9,510 bases of DNA from Armatimonadota bacterium (GTDB lineage Bacteria > Armatimonadota > Zipacnadia > Zipacnadales > VGFC01), in NCBI GenBank assembly GCA_016869015.1, contig VGFB01000087.1, positions 1 through 9,510 of the forward strand, written 5' to 3'. Shown one piece after another: positions 1-5,612 of the stretch. The notes below the pieces were generated by a model, which was not told the DNA's origin, searched no databases, and worked only from the letters and a program-made list of their open reading frames with translations. Position 1 is the stretch's first letter. Each line of letters starts with the position of its first letter. Position numbers and translations under genes: made by a program.

Positions 1-245
1 AGGCGACACCCGGGGTGACTTACTGGCTCCGAATCCGCCTGGAGGCCGATGAGGTCTTCGCGGAGGCCTCGGTGGACGGCGATTTCTGGGACGTGATCCA
101 CAGCTACCCGCGCGCGGGCTTCCCAGGCGAGCCATCGGTGATTCGCCTGGGCAAGAACGGCCCGGGCGGGCAGGCCGTGGATCACCCGACGATGGACCGC
201 CCGGGAACGTGCGCCATCCGCGAGTTGAGGGTCTACACCGGCTGA
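1..245 (+). CDS. C-terminal end of a protein with a lectin-like (concanavalin/LamG-type) tail, 5' truncated
   Basis: The reading frame is open from the window edge (first whole codon at base 3) to a TGA at 243-245, so only the last 81 residues are visible. The GTG at base 15 is in frame, but there is no reason to prefer it as a start because the frame continues upstream. The fragment alternates hydrophobic and polar residues in beta-strand style (YWLRIRLEAD, then FAEASVDGDFWDVI) and ends in a strand-like CAIRELRVY. This resembles the last strands of a concanavalin-like jelly roll, such as the DUF1349/LamG-type domains found at the ends of glycoside hydrolases and exported planctomycete proteins. 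The domain call is by eye and weak; the coding call is better supported. It converges on the rhamnosidase gene with only seven bases between the two stop codons, leaving no room for a separate terminator. Confidence 0.6.
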   Translation, partial: ATPGVTYWLRIRLEADEVFAEASVDGDFWDVIHSYPRAGFPGEPSVIRLGKNGPGGQAVDHPTMDRPGTCAIRELRVYTG

Positions 246-252
246 CAGGGCA

Positions 253-3200
253 CTAACGGCCGGTAACCGCGAAGTCGTAGCGGCCGGCGGCGGCCTCGAA
301 GACCGCACAGCCGTCCTCGAGACGAACGAAGGTCAGGCCGGGGGCCGGCTCGGCGCTCGCGCCATTGTGCAGCACGGGTCGGCCGCCCTCGGTCACAGTC
401 GGGTCGATCTTCCCAAGCGTCGGCACCCAGACCTCGGCGCACGTGTTCGGCGGAACGCGGGCGGCCAGGGTGAACTGCTCCCCCTCCAGGCGCCACTCGC
501 TGCGGATCGTGCCGTAGGGCGACTCGTAGCTCGCCTTCACCCAGGTCAGGTCACCGGCCGGGCGAGGCCGGAGGGTGAAGCGCCTGAAGCCGGGCGCGGC
601 CGGGTCGGGGACGATCCCCGCAAGCGCCTCGTAGAACCACTGCCCGACCGCGCCCAGGGCGAAGTGGTTGCGGGAGTTCATCCCGGGGCCCTCAGTGTCG
701 CTGTTCCAGAGCTCCCAGATCGTCGTGGCGTTCTTCTCGACCATGTAGCCCCAGGAGGGATAGGTACGCTGATCGGCCAGACGATAGGCCAGTTCGTGGT
801 GTCCGGTCTCGGTGAGTACGGGCATCAGGAAGGCGGTGCCCAGGAATCCGGTCGACAGGTGCGTGTCGCGGGCCTCGATGTCACGCGCAAGGTTCGCGGC
901 CACGGCCTCACGTCGGTCTGCGGGGGTGATCCCGAAGGCCAGCGGCAGCAGGTTCGCCGTCTGCGTGCCTCCCGGGTAGCTGCTCGCTTGCTCGTCGAGG
1001 TAGGCCTTGTCGAATGCCGTCGCGATCTCGTCGGCGAGGCGGCCGTACTGACGGGCATCATCGTCGCGGTCGAGGACCTCGGCCATCCGGGCGAGCGTCT
1101 TCGTCGAGAGGTAGTAGAACGCAGCGCCGATGGGCTTCTTGGGCGAACCTGCGACCGCGATCCAGTCGCCGTAGCCCTCGCGCTCGTACAGGTTCCCGGG
1201 CGCGTGGGCCCGCATGTACTCGACCCACGCCTTCGCGGCCTCGTAGTTCTCCTCGAGGATCCGGCGGTCGCCCGAGACGAGGTAGACGTGCCAGGGCACG
1301 ACCGTGATCGCGTCTCCCCAGCCCGGGGAGGCGGGGCCATGAGGGTTCTCCAGAGGGGCGACGTCGGAGACCTCTCCGGCCGGTCCCTGGGAATCCGTGA
1401 GATCGCGGATCCACTTCCGGAAGAAGCCGCTCATGTCCATGTTCCAGCAGGCGGTCGGCGCGAAACAGAGGGCGTCACCCGTCCAGCCGAGCCGCTCGTC
1501 GCGTTGCGGGCAGTCGGTCGGGACGCTGTGCAGGTTCGAGCGCTGGCCCCAGCGGATGTTGTGCTGGATGCGGTTGAGGAGCTCGTTCGAGCACTCGAAC
1601 TCGCCGATCCACTCGGGGTCGGAGTTCACCACCCGCGCGACGAGGGCGTCCCTCGGCGGCTCGCCCGGGTAGCCGGTCAGCTCCGCATACCGGAAGCCGC
1701 GGTAGGTGAAGCTCGGCTCCCAGGTCTCCTCGCCCTCGCCGCGGCAGATGTAGACATCCGTCGCCTTCGCCGAGCGGTAGTTCTCGGTATAGAGCGTCCC
1801 GTCCGGATTGAGCACTTCGGCGAAACGGATCTGAACGCGCGTGCCGGCCTCGGCCTGCACTCTGAGCCGCGCCCAGCCGACGGCGTTCTGGCCGAAGTCG
1901 AAGATGTGGACACCCTCGGCGGGCTGCGTGACAGCCTTGGCGCTCAGCTCGTCGGTTACGCGGATCGGCGGACCGGTCGGAGCGACCAGGCGACCGACCG
2001 GTTCAGCCAGGACGCGGGTCGGCTGCCACGCCGAGTCGTCGAAGCCCGGCTCCATCCACCCGGGCATCTCGAGCCGCGCGTCGTACGTCTCGCCATCGTA
2101 GAAGTCGTTCTGGGTGACCGGGCCCCGATGCGCCCGCCACGAGGGGTCGGTGGCCAGGAGAACGCGGGAGCCGTCCTCGTACTCGACTTCGAGCTGCAGC
2201 AGGAACCGCAGGTCGTTCGTGCCGCCCTCCGGCGGCTGGCGCTGGGCAATGCGGCCTGAGAACCAGCCCTTGCCCAGGAACGCGCCGATGGCGTTGGGGC
2301 CCTCGCGCAGGAAGGGAGCCGCATCGAAGGTCCGGTACTGCACCCGCTTACCGTAGTGCGTCCAACCCGGCGCGAAGACCTCATCGCTCACGCGCCGGCC
2401 GTTGATCCACAGCTCATAGAGCCCGAGGCCCGTCACGTAGGCCCGCGCCTGCGCGATGTCGCGCGTCAGCGGGAACTCCTTGCGGAGGCGGACGGAGCCG
2501 GGGCCCGCGCCGTAGTGGCGACCCCAGGGCGGGGCGCCGTAGTCGGCGACGACACCGGCCTTCGGCCACGATGAGGCATCGAAGTCCGCAGTCGCCCAAC
2601 CCTCCGGCGCCTCCGCCGAGGCACGCCACGACTCGTCGGTGAGGATCACGAGAGGATCGTCGCCTGCGCGCTCGATCCGCAACCCGGCCGTCAGCCCGCA
2701 CGGGCCGTCGTCGTTCGTCGCCTCGATTGCCAGGACGTTCCGGCCCGTCTTCAGCGCCGAGGCCACGTCGAGGTCGGCCACCGAGTCCCACGCGTCGTGC
2801 CGCCCGATCTCCTGGCCGTTCACGAGTACGAGCGCGTGGTTGTCCGCCGCGAGCCGCAACTGCGCCCCCGCGATGTCGCCGCTCACCTCGAAGGTCCTCC
2901 GCAGGAACACGCGACTCCCGCTGCCGGCGTCGGTCGGGTGCCAGAGCCAGCTGCCCAGCGCCGCTGGGTGGTCGGCTTCCGCCGCCGTAATCCACTGCCC
3001 GTCCCATTCATCGGCACGCAGCAGCCCCATCTCCCAAAGGGCGGGCTTCGAGTAGGGCGAGGCCTTGCCGCCGGCGTCCCACGTCCGCACCTTCCAGTAG
3101 CAGGCCTGGCGAGAGACCAGGGGCTTGCCCTCGTAGGCGACCCAGACGGATTGGTCGGAGGCGATCTTGCCCGAGTCCCACAGCGTGCCGCGATCGCGCT

Positions 3201-3450
3201 CCAGGTCGTCGAGACTGCCGGCGACGACGACCTGGTAGGCGGTCTGCGTCGCGCCCCGACGGTCGTCGTTCACCTGCCAGGAGAGGCGCGGGGCAGTCTC
3301 GTCGAGCCCAATGGGGTTCGCGTCGTATTCGCAGCGCAGGTCGGTCGGCGCCCGCAGCCCGCGGCTCGCGCCGAAGGGCAGGGCCAGTAGTGAAGCGAGA
3401 GCGGCCAGCGAGTAGAAGGCCGCTCCGCCGGGTCTCTTGGGGAAACTCAT
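253..3450 (-). CDS. Secreted alpha-L-rhamnosidase, glycoside hydrolase family 78
   Basis: Predicted to hydrolyse terminal alpha-L-rhamnose from plant or algal glycans or glycosides by the inverting GH78 mechanism. With the start chosen here it has 1065 residues. Order of parts: signal peptide (about 1-28, basic start then a hydrophobic run ending near FGAS), an Ig/Fn3-like N domain (35-145), a beta-sandwich with an ADN motif at 202-204 and a VNG motif (165-275, possibly CBM67-like), Bac_rhamnosid_N (320-495), a beta domain (505-610), the (alpha/alpha)6 catalytic barrel (615-945), and a C-terminal beta domain. The family signature DCPQRDERLGW starts at D646. By comparison with Streptomyces avermitilis Rha78A (E636/E895), E652 is the likely general acid and E913 in TTIWELW the likely base. 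The spacing (261 against 259) agrees. The ATG at 3450 is preferred over the upstream start at 3510 because GAGGAAG lies just before it and the signal peptide begins there. The adjacent dehydrogenase is divergent. Confidence 0.95.
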   Translation of the reverse strand: MSFPKRPGGAAFYSLAALASLLALPFGASRGLRAPTDLRCEYDANPIGLDETAPRLSWQVNDDRRGATQTAYQVVVAGSLDDLERDRGTLWDSGKIASDQSVWVAYEGKPLVSRQACYWKVRTWDAGGKASPYSKPALWEMGLLRADEWDGQWITAAEADHPAALGSWLWHPTDAGSGSRVFLRRTFEVSGDIAGAQLRLAADNHALVLVNGQEIGRHDAWDSVADLDVASALKTGRNVLAIEATNDDGPCGLTAGLRIERAGDDPLVILTDESWRASAEAPEGWATADFDASSWPKAGVVADYGAPPWGRHYGAGPGSVRLRKEFPLTRDIAQARAYVTGLGLYELWINGRRVSDEVFAPGWTHYGKRVQYRTFDAAPFLREGPNAIGAFLGKGWFSGRIAQRQPPEGGTNDLRFLLQLEVEYEDGSRVLLATDPSWRAHRGPVTQNDFYDGETYDARLEMPGWMEPGFDDSAWQPTRVLAEPVGRLVAPTGPPIRVTDELSAKAVTQPAEGVHIFDFGQNAVGWARLRVQAEAGTRVQIRFAEVLNPDGTLYTENYRSAKATDVYICRGEGEETWEPSFTYRGFRYAELTGYPGEPPRDALVARVVNSDPEWIGEFECSNELLNRIQHNIRWGQRSNLHSVPTDCPQRDERLGWTGDALCFAPTACWNMDMSGFFRKWIRDLTDSQGPAGEVSDVAPLENPHGPASPGWGDAITVVPWHVYLVSGDRRILEENYEAAKAWVEYMRAHAPGNLYEREGYGDWIAVAGSPKKPIGAAFYYLSTKTLARMAEVLDRDDDARQYGRLADEIATAFDKAYLDEQASSYPGGTQTANLLPLAFGITPADRREAVAANLARDIEARDTHLSTGFLGTAFLMPVLTETGHHELAYRLADQRTYPSWGYMVEKNATTIWELWNSDTEGPGMNSRNHFALGAVGQWFYEALAGIVPDPAAPGFRRFTLRPRPAGDLTWVKASYESPYGTIRSEWRLEGEQFTLAARVPPNTCAEVWVPTLGKIDPTVTEGGRPVLHNGASAEPAPGLTFVRLEDGCAVFEAAAGRYDFAVTGR

Positions 3451-3500
3451 CCACTTCCTCGTCTCGTCAGTCTGTGCCCCCGCACCGCACACAGCCGCAC

Positions 3501-3529
3501 ATGATCCCACTTGTCGGCGAAGGAATCAA
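3501..3529 (-). promoter_or_regulatory. Candidate sigma-70 promoter for the rhamnosidase
   Basis: On the minus strand TTGATT (3529-3524) is followed after exactly 17 bases by GATCAT (3506-3501). Each hexamer matches the consensus at four of six positions. It lies about 50 bases before the rhamnosidase ATG at 3450, within the 151-base divergent gap that also serves the dehydrogenase. I found no comparably good promoter in this gap for the plus-strand gene. No convincing operator palindrome was seen. In GC-rich DNA a match of this quality can occur by chance. Confidence 0.3.
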
Positions 3530-3601
3530 GAGGCAGTTTGGGGCAAGACCCGGCGGGAGTTGCGGAGTTGCAGAGAACGGCGACGGCAGGGAGATGATGC
3601 G

Positions 3602-4639
3602 ATGGGCATTGGGCTCGGGTTGATCGGCTGCGGTTCGCAGGGACGGTATCTGTCGGAGGCGGCCGCCGTGACGGAGGCCTTCGAGCTCGTGGCGTGCGCG
3701 GACGTGAGGGCTGAGGCGGCGAAGCGGGCGGCGCGGGAGTGCGGCTACTCGGAGGCGTGCGGCGATCCGTCCGAGCTGCCGGCGCGAGCCGAGGTGGAGG
3801 CGGTGATCGTGGCGACGACTCACGGGCAGCTCTTCCCAGCGGCCTTGCAGGCGCTGCAGGCCGGGAAGCACGCGCTGGTCGAGAAGCCGATGGCCCTGCG
3901 CGCGGAGGAGGGTCGCGAGCTGGTCAGCGCGGCGAAGGCGGCCGGAGTGAACCTCATGGTCGGGTATTCACTCCGGTTCATGCCGCCGCGCATCCTGCTG
4001 AAGCGACTGCTGGACGCGGGCGCGATCGGGGAGGTGCGGCAGGCGATGGCCGGCCAGTGCATCGGGGCGATGGGCGGATGGCTTGGGGACCCCGCCCAGG
4101 GAGGCGGGCCGCTGTACTACATCGGGACCCACGCCCTCGACCAGATCCTGTGGGTGGTCGGCAAGCCGGCGGAGCGGGTCTCGGCGGAGATGAATCGCGC
4201 CGCGCCCGACGGCTGCGAGACGGAGGCGACGATCAACATCCGCTTCGAGGGCGGAGCGCTCGGGCAACTGGTCACGTCGCAGACCTTCGGCGGCCGCTAC
4301 GGGTGGCTGGATGTGCTGGGCACCGGCGGCCGGCTGCGGGCGCAATGGGAGAGCGACGTGTTGACCGTCCAGAGCACGGTGGTTCCCGAGTACGCGAACC
4401 TGACGGAGATCAGCGTGCCGCCGACGGCCTACCTCCCGCCGGCCCCGGCGAGCGCACAGGCGAAGCTGAGCGGCTTCGCGTACATCCGGACCTGGGCGAA
4501 CGAGCTGGCGGAGTTCGCGGCCTCTATCCGCGAGGGCCGCCCCCCGAGCGTGACGGGGGAGGACGGCCTGCGCGTGCTGGAGGTGTTGGATGCGGCCTTC
4601 GAGTCCGCGCGGACCGGGGCGATGGTGACGGTCGGGTAG
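3602..4639 (+). CDS. Gfo/Idh/MocA-family NAD(P)-dependent oxidoreductase
   Basis: A 345-residue cytoplasmic dehydrogenase of the glucose-fructose oxidoreductase/inositol dehydrogenase/MocA family, which oxidises or reduces sugars, inositols or their derivatives with NAD(P). The N-terminal Rossmann fold shows GLIGCGSQG at 6-14. The family EKP motif is at 94-96, where K95 is the expected catalytic lysine. The C-terminal alpha/beta domain contains GGGPLYYIGTHALD at 167-180. The usual pattern here is GGG-x3-D-x-G-x-H, so the active-site Asp is replaced by Tyr173, while His177 is kept. The ATG at 3602 is chosen because AGGGAG (3588-3593) lies eight bases before it and the Rossmann motif begins immediately. 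The open frame extends back to 3437, but that part is not Rossmann-like and crosses the divergent promoter region. The substrate is unknown; location opposite a rhamnosidase suggests a role in sugar catabolism, which is inference. Confidence 0.9.
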   Translation: MGIGLGLIGCGSQGRYLSEAAAVTEAFELVACADVRAEAAKRAARECGYSEACGDPSELPARAEVEAVIVATTHGQLFPAALQALQAGKHALVEKPMALRAEEGRELVSAAKAAGVNLMVGYSLRFMPPRILLKRLLDAGAIGEVRQAMAGQCIGAMGGWLGDPAQGGGPLYYIGTHALDQILWVVGKPAERVSAEMNRAAPDGCETEATINIRFEGGALGQLVTSQTFGGRYGWLDVLGTGGRLRAQWESDVLTVQSTVVPEYANLTEISVPPTAYLPPAPASAQAKLSGFAYIRTWANELAEFAASIREGRPPSVTGEDGLRVLEVLDAAFESARTGAMVTVG

Positions 4640-4707
4640 TCTCCTGGGGGGGCGCAGACCGTGTCATCCTATCACGCCGGATGCGGGGACGGATCTCGCC
4701 GGGGAAC

Positions 4708-4736
4708 TTGTCCCCCAAGCAACATTCCGGTACTAT
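4708..4736 (+). promoter_or_regulatory. Possible upstream tandem promoter
   Basis: TTGTCC (4708-4713) and TACTAT (4731-4736) are separated by exactly 17 bases, each with four of six consensus positions. It lies 50 bases upstream of the much better promoter at 4758-4786 and points the same way. Its -35 element overlaps a small stem-loop (GGGGA 4701-4705 with TCCCC 4711-4715), which lacks a following T-run and so is a poor terminator for the dehydrogenase gene. Confidence 0.2.
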
Positions 4737-4757
4737 ATCGCCTGAATGTCCGCATGA

Positions 4758-4786
4758 TTGACACACAACATGGGGCGGCCTATACT
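4758..4786 (+). promoter_or_regulatory. Near-consensus sigma-70 promoter of the Cys-rich protein / radical SAM cassette
   Basis: A perfect -35 box TTGACA (4758-4763) is followed after exactly 17 bases by TATACT (4781-4786), five of six matches to TATAAT. The surrounding DNA is locally AT-richer than the rest of the window. Transcription would start near 4793, giving a leader of about 120 bases before the ATG at 4914. This is the best promoter in the window, and its position says that the cassette is transcribed independently of the dehydrogenase upstream. No clear operator palindrome overlaps it. Confidence 0.75.
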
Positions 4787-4861
4787 CCCTCCTGGCTGGC
4801 CATCTGGCCCTACATGTGGGTCATCCGTTCGTCCTGTTCGGGTCGGCAGTCTGGTGGATTC

Positions 4862-4887
4862 GGCGCGGGGCGGCCAAGCCCCGCGTC
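4862..4887 (+). promoter_or_regulatory. Strong GC stem-loop in the 5' leader of the Cys-rich gene
   Basis: CGCGGGGC (4864-4871) pairs perfectly with GCCCCGCG (4878-4885) around the six-base loop GGCCAA. A G-U pair and a further G-C pair extend it to ten pairs (4862-4887). It lies inside the predicted untranslated leader and ends ten bases before the AAGGGAG ribosome site at 4898-4904. No T-run follows, so it is not a standard intrinsic terminator. It may stabilise the mRNA or modulate ribosome access; that function is inference. Confidence 0.5.
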
Positions 4888-4897
4888 ACCACGACCG

Positions 4898-4904
4898 AAG
4901 GGAG
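4898..4904 (+). promoter_or_regulatory. Ribosome binding site deciding the Cys-rich protein start
   Basis: AAGGGAG sits nine bases before the ATG at 4914. This fixes the start, rather than the in-frame TTG at 4758, which is part of the promoter's -35 box and cannot be in the transcript. Confidence 0.75.
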
Positions 4905-4913
4905 CATTGTCCG

Positions 4914-5528
4914 ATGGATAGCCAGGAGGGACGTCGTAGTTTCCTCGAGAAGGCGGCCTCCGCTCTGGGCCTCCTGTTGGGCGCCGGTCTGGGCGGGGCG
5001 ACCAGCGCGTTTGCGAAGCCCGTCCCGACGCGACGCGGGCTCAAACCAGTGACGCTCAAGGGGTTCCTCAAACTTCCCTCCACCAAGCCGAAGGGCAGCG
5101 GCAACTGCATCGTGGCCGACGTGTGCGTCCAGGCCGGCGATGTGGCGATCAGTTGCACGGTGGCCTGCGACGGCTGTGACGGATGCGATGCCGCCTGCGA
5201 CGAATGCAACGGCTGCAACGTCTGCGACCATGGCTGCGATGCGGGCTGCAACACCTGCGACAAGTGCAACGGCTGCGACGGCTGCAACCTGTGCGACTCG
5301 ATCTGCAACACCTGCAACCAGTGCGACATGGGGACCGACGTCTGCGTGATCTCGTGCGACGGCGTGTGCGACGGCTGCAACACGAACAACACCTGCACGG
5401 TCGACATCGACAAGGACGGCCGGTCCGACGTGCGGGTGAGCAAGTCTCTGGAGAACGAGATCAAGGCCCTGGAAGACAGGCTCGAAGGTCGTCGGAAGGC
5501 GTTGGCGAAGCTGCGCGGCGGGCGGTAG
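4914..5528 (+). CDS. Tat-exported cysteine-rich protein, likely radical SAM maturase substrate
   Basis: I do not recognise a named family. The 204 residues fall into five parts. (1) A twin-arginine signal, GRRSFLEK at 6-13, a hydrophobic stretch, and an AFA cleavage site at 32-34. (2) A basic linker, 35-64. (3) A cysteine core with 25 Cys between 65 and 161. From C85 to C137 there are 17 Cys at three- or four-residue spacing, each followed by Asp or Asn; C148, C152 and C155 continue this. (4) DIDKDGRSD at 164-172, a DxDxDG calcium-loop motif as in dockerins or thrombospondin type 3 repeats. (5) A heptad helix (L179, I183, L186, L190, A197, L200) suggesting a short coiled coil. A radical SAM/SPASM gene follows after 84 bases on the same strand, so I infer that this is its substrate, modified before Tat export. 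Alternatives are an exported metal-binding or Fe-S protein. No CxPxR sulfatase-type motif is present. Confidence 0.85.
   Translation: MDSQEGRRSFLEKAASALGLLLGAGLGGATSAFAKPVPTRRGLKPVTLKGFLKLPSTKPKGSGNCIVADVCVQAGDVAISCTVACDGCDGCDAACDECNGCNVCDHGCDAGCNTCDKCNGCDGCNLCDSICNTCNQCDMGTDVCVISCDGVCDGCNTNNTCTVDIDKDGRSDVRVSKSLENEIKALEDRLEGRRKALAKLRGGR
5166..5327 (+). repeat. In-frame Cys-Asp/Asn codon repeat
   Basis: This stretch encodes residues 85-138 as tandem degenerate units C-[D/N]-x or C-[D/N]-x-x. The successive Cys spacings are 3,3,4,3,3,3,4,4,3,3,3,3,3,4,3,3. At DNA level the units are variants of TGCGACGGC and TGCAACNNC; the 12-base word TGCAACACCTGC occurs at 5247-5258 and 5303-5314. All but one of the 17 Cys codons are TGC. 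The mixed spacings and sequence drift suggest old internal duplication with selection on the Cys-Asp/Asn pair rather than recent slippage. Similar but looser units continue to C161 (5394-5396). Confidence 0.85.
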
Positions 5529-5566
5529 CGTCCGGTCGCCGGATTCTCTATCGTCTCTCCTTGACT

Positions 5567-5573
5567 AGGGAGG
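5567..5573 (+). promoter_or_regulatory. Shine-Dalgarno-like site upstream of the radical SAM gene
   Basis: AGGGAGG is the strongest ribosome-site match in the 84-base gap, but it lies 39 bases before the annotated ATG at 5613. It is correctly spaced (six bases) for an in-frame CTG at 5580, which would add eleven residues. Nearer the ATG only GAGG (5597-5600) is present, twelve bases away. TCCTT/AGGGA could form a small hairpin over the site. An in-frame TGA at 5562 bounds the possible extension. Confidence 0.35.
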
Positions 5574-5612
5574 GCCTCGCTGCTACGCCTGTTCCCGAGG
5601 CGACCGGCCGAC

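Noticed and set aside
367..2259. Long plus-strand open frame of 630 codons opposite the rhamnosidase
   Set aside because: It is an antisense shadow of a high-GC gene: Arg/Gly/Val/Leu-rich, no recognisable domain, while the minus-strand frame carries all GH78 motifs.
3437..3601. Upstream extension of the dehydrogenase to 3437
   Set aside because: The extra 55 residues are Arg-rich and not Rossmann-like, they overlap the divergent promoter region, and a good ribosome site precedes the ATG at 3602.
4701..4715. GGGGA-ACTTG-TCCCC stem-loop as terminator of the dehydrogenase gene
   Set aside because: Only five base pairs and followed by CAAGCAACATT rather than a T-run, so evidence for an intrinsic terminator is inadequate.
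4758..4913. In-frame TTG start at 4758 adding 52 residues to the Cys-rich protein
   Set aside because: The TTG is part of the -35 box, no ribosome site precedes it, and the Tat signal would no longer be N-terminal.
5166..5327. Metallothionein or classical ferredoxin annotation for the Cys core
   Set aside because: Metallothioneins are short, lack Tat signals and do not show Asp/Asn after every Cys. Ferredoxin spacings occur but without the following proline or the fold's hydrophobic residues. Kept only as an alternative.
5166..5400. CRISPR array or recently expanded microsatellite
   Set aside because: The units are in frame, of mixed length and degenerate, with no uniform repeat-spacer structure; they are explained by the protein pattern.
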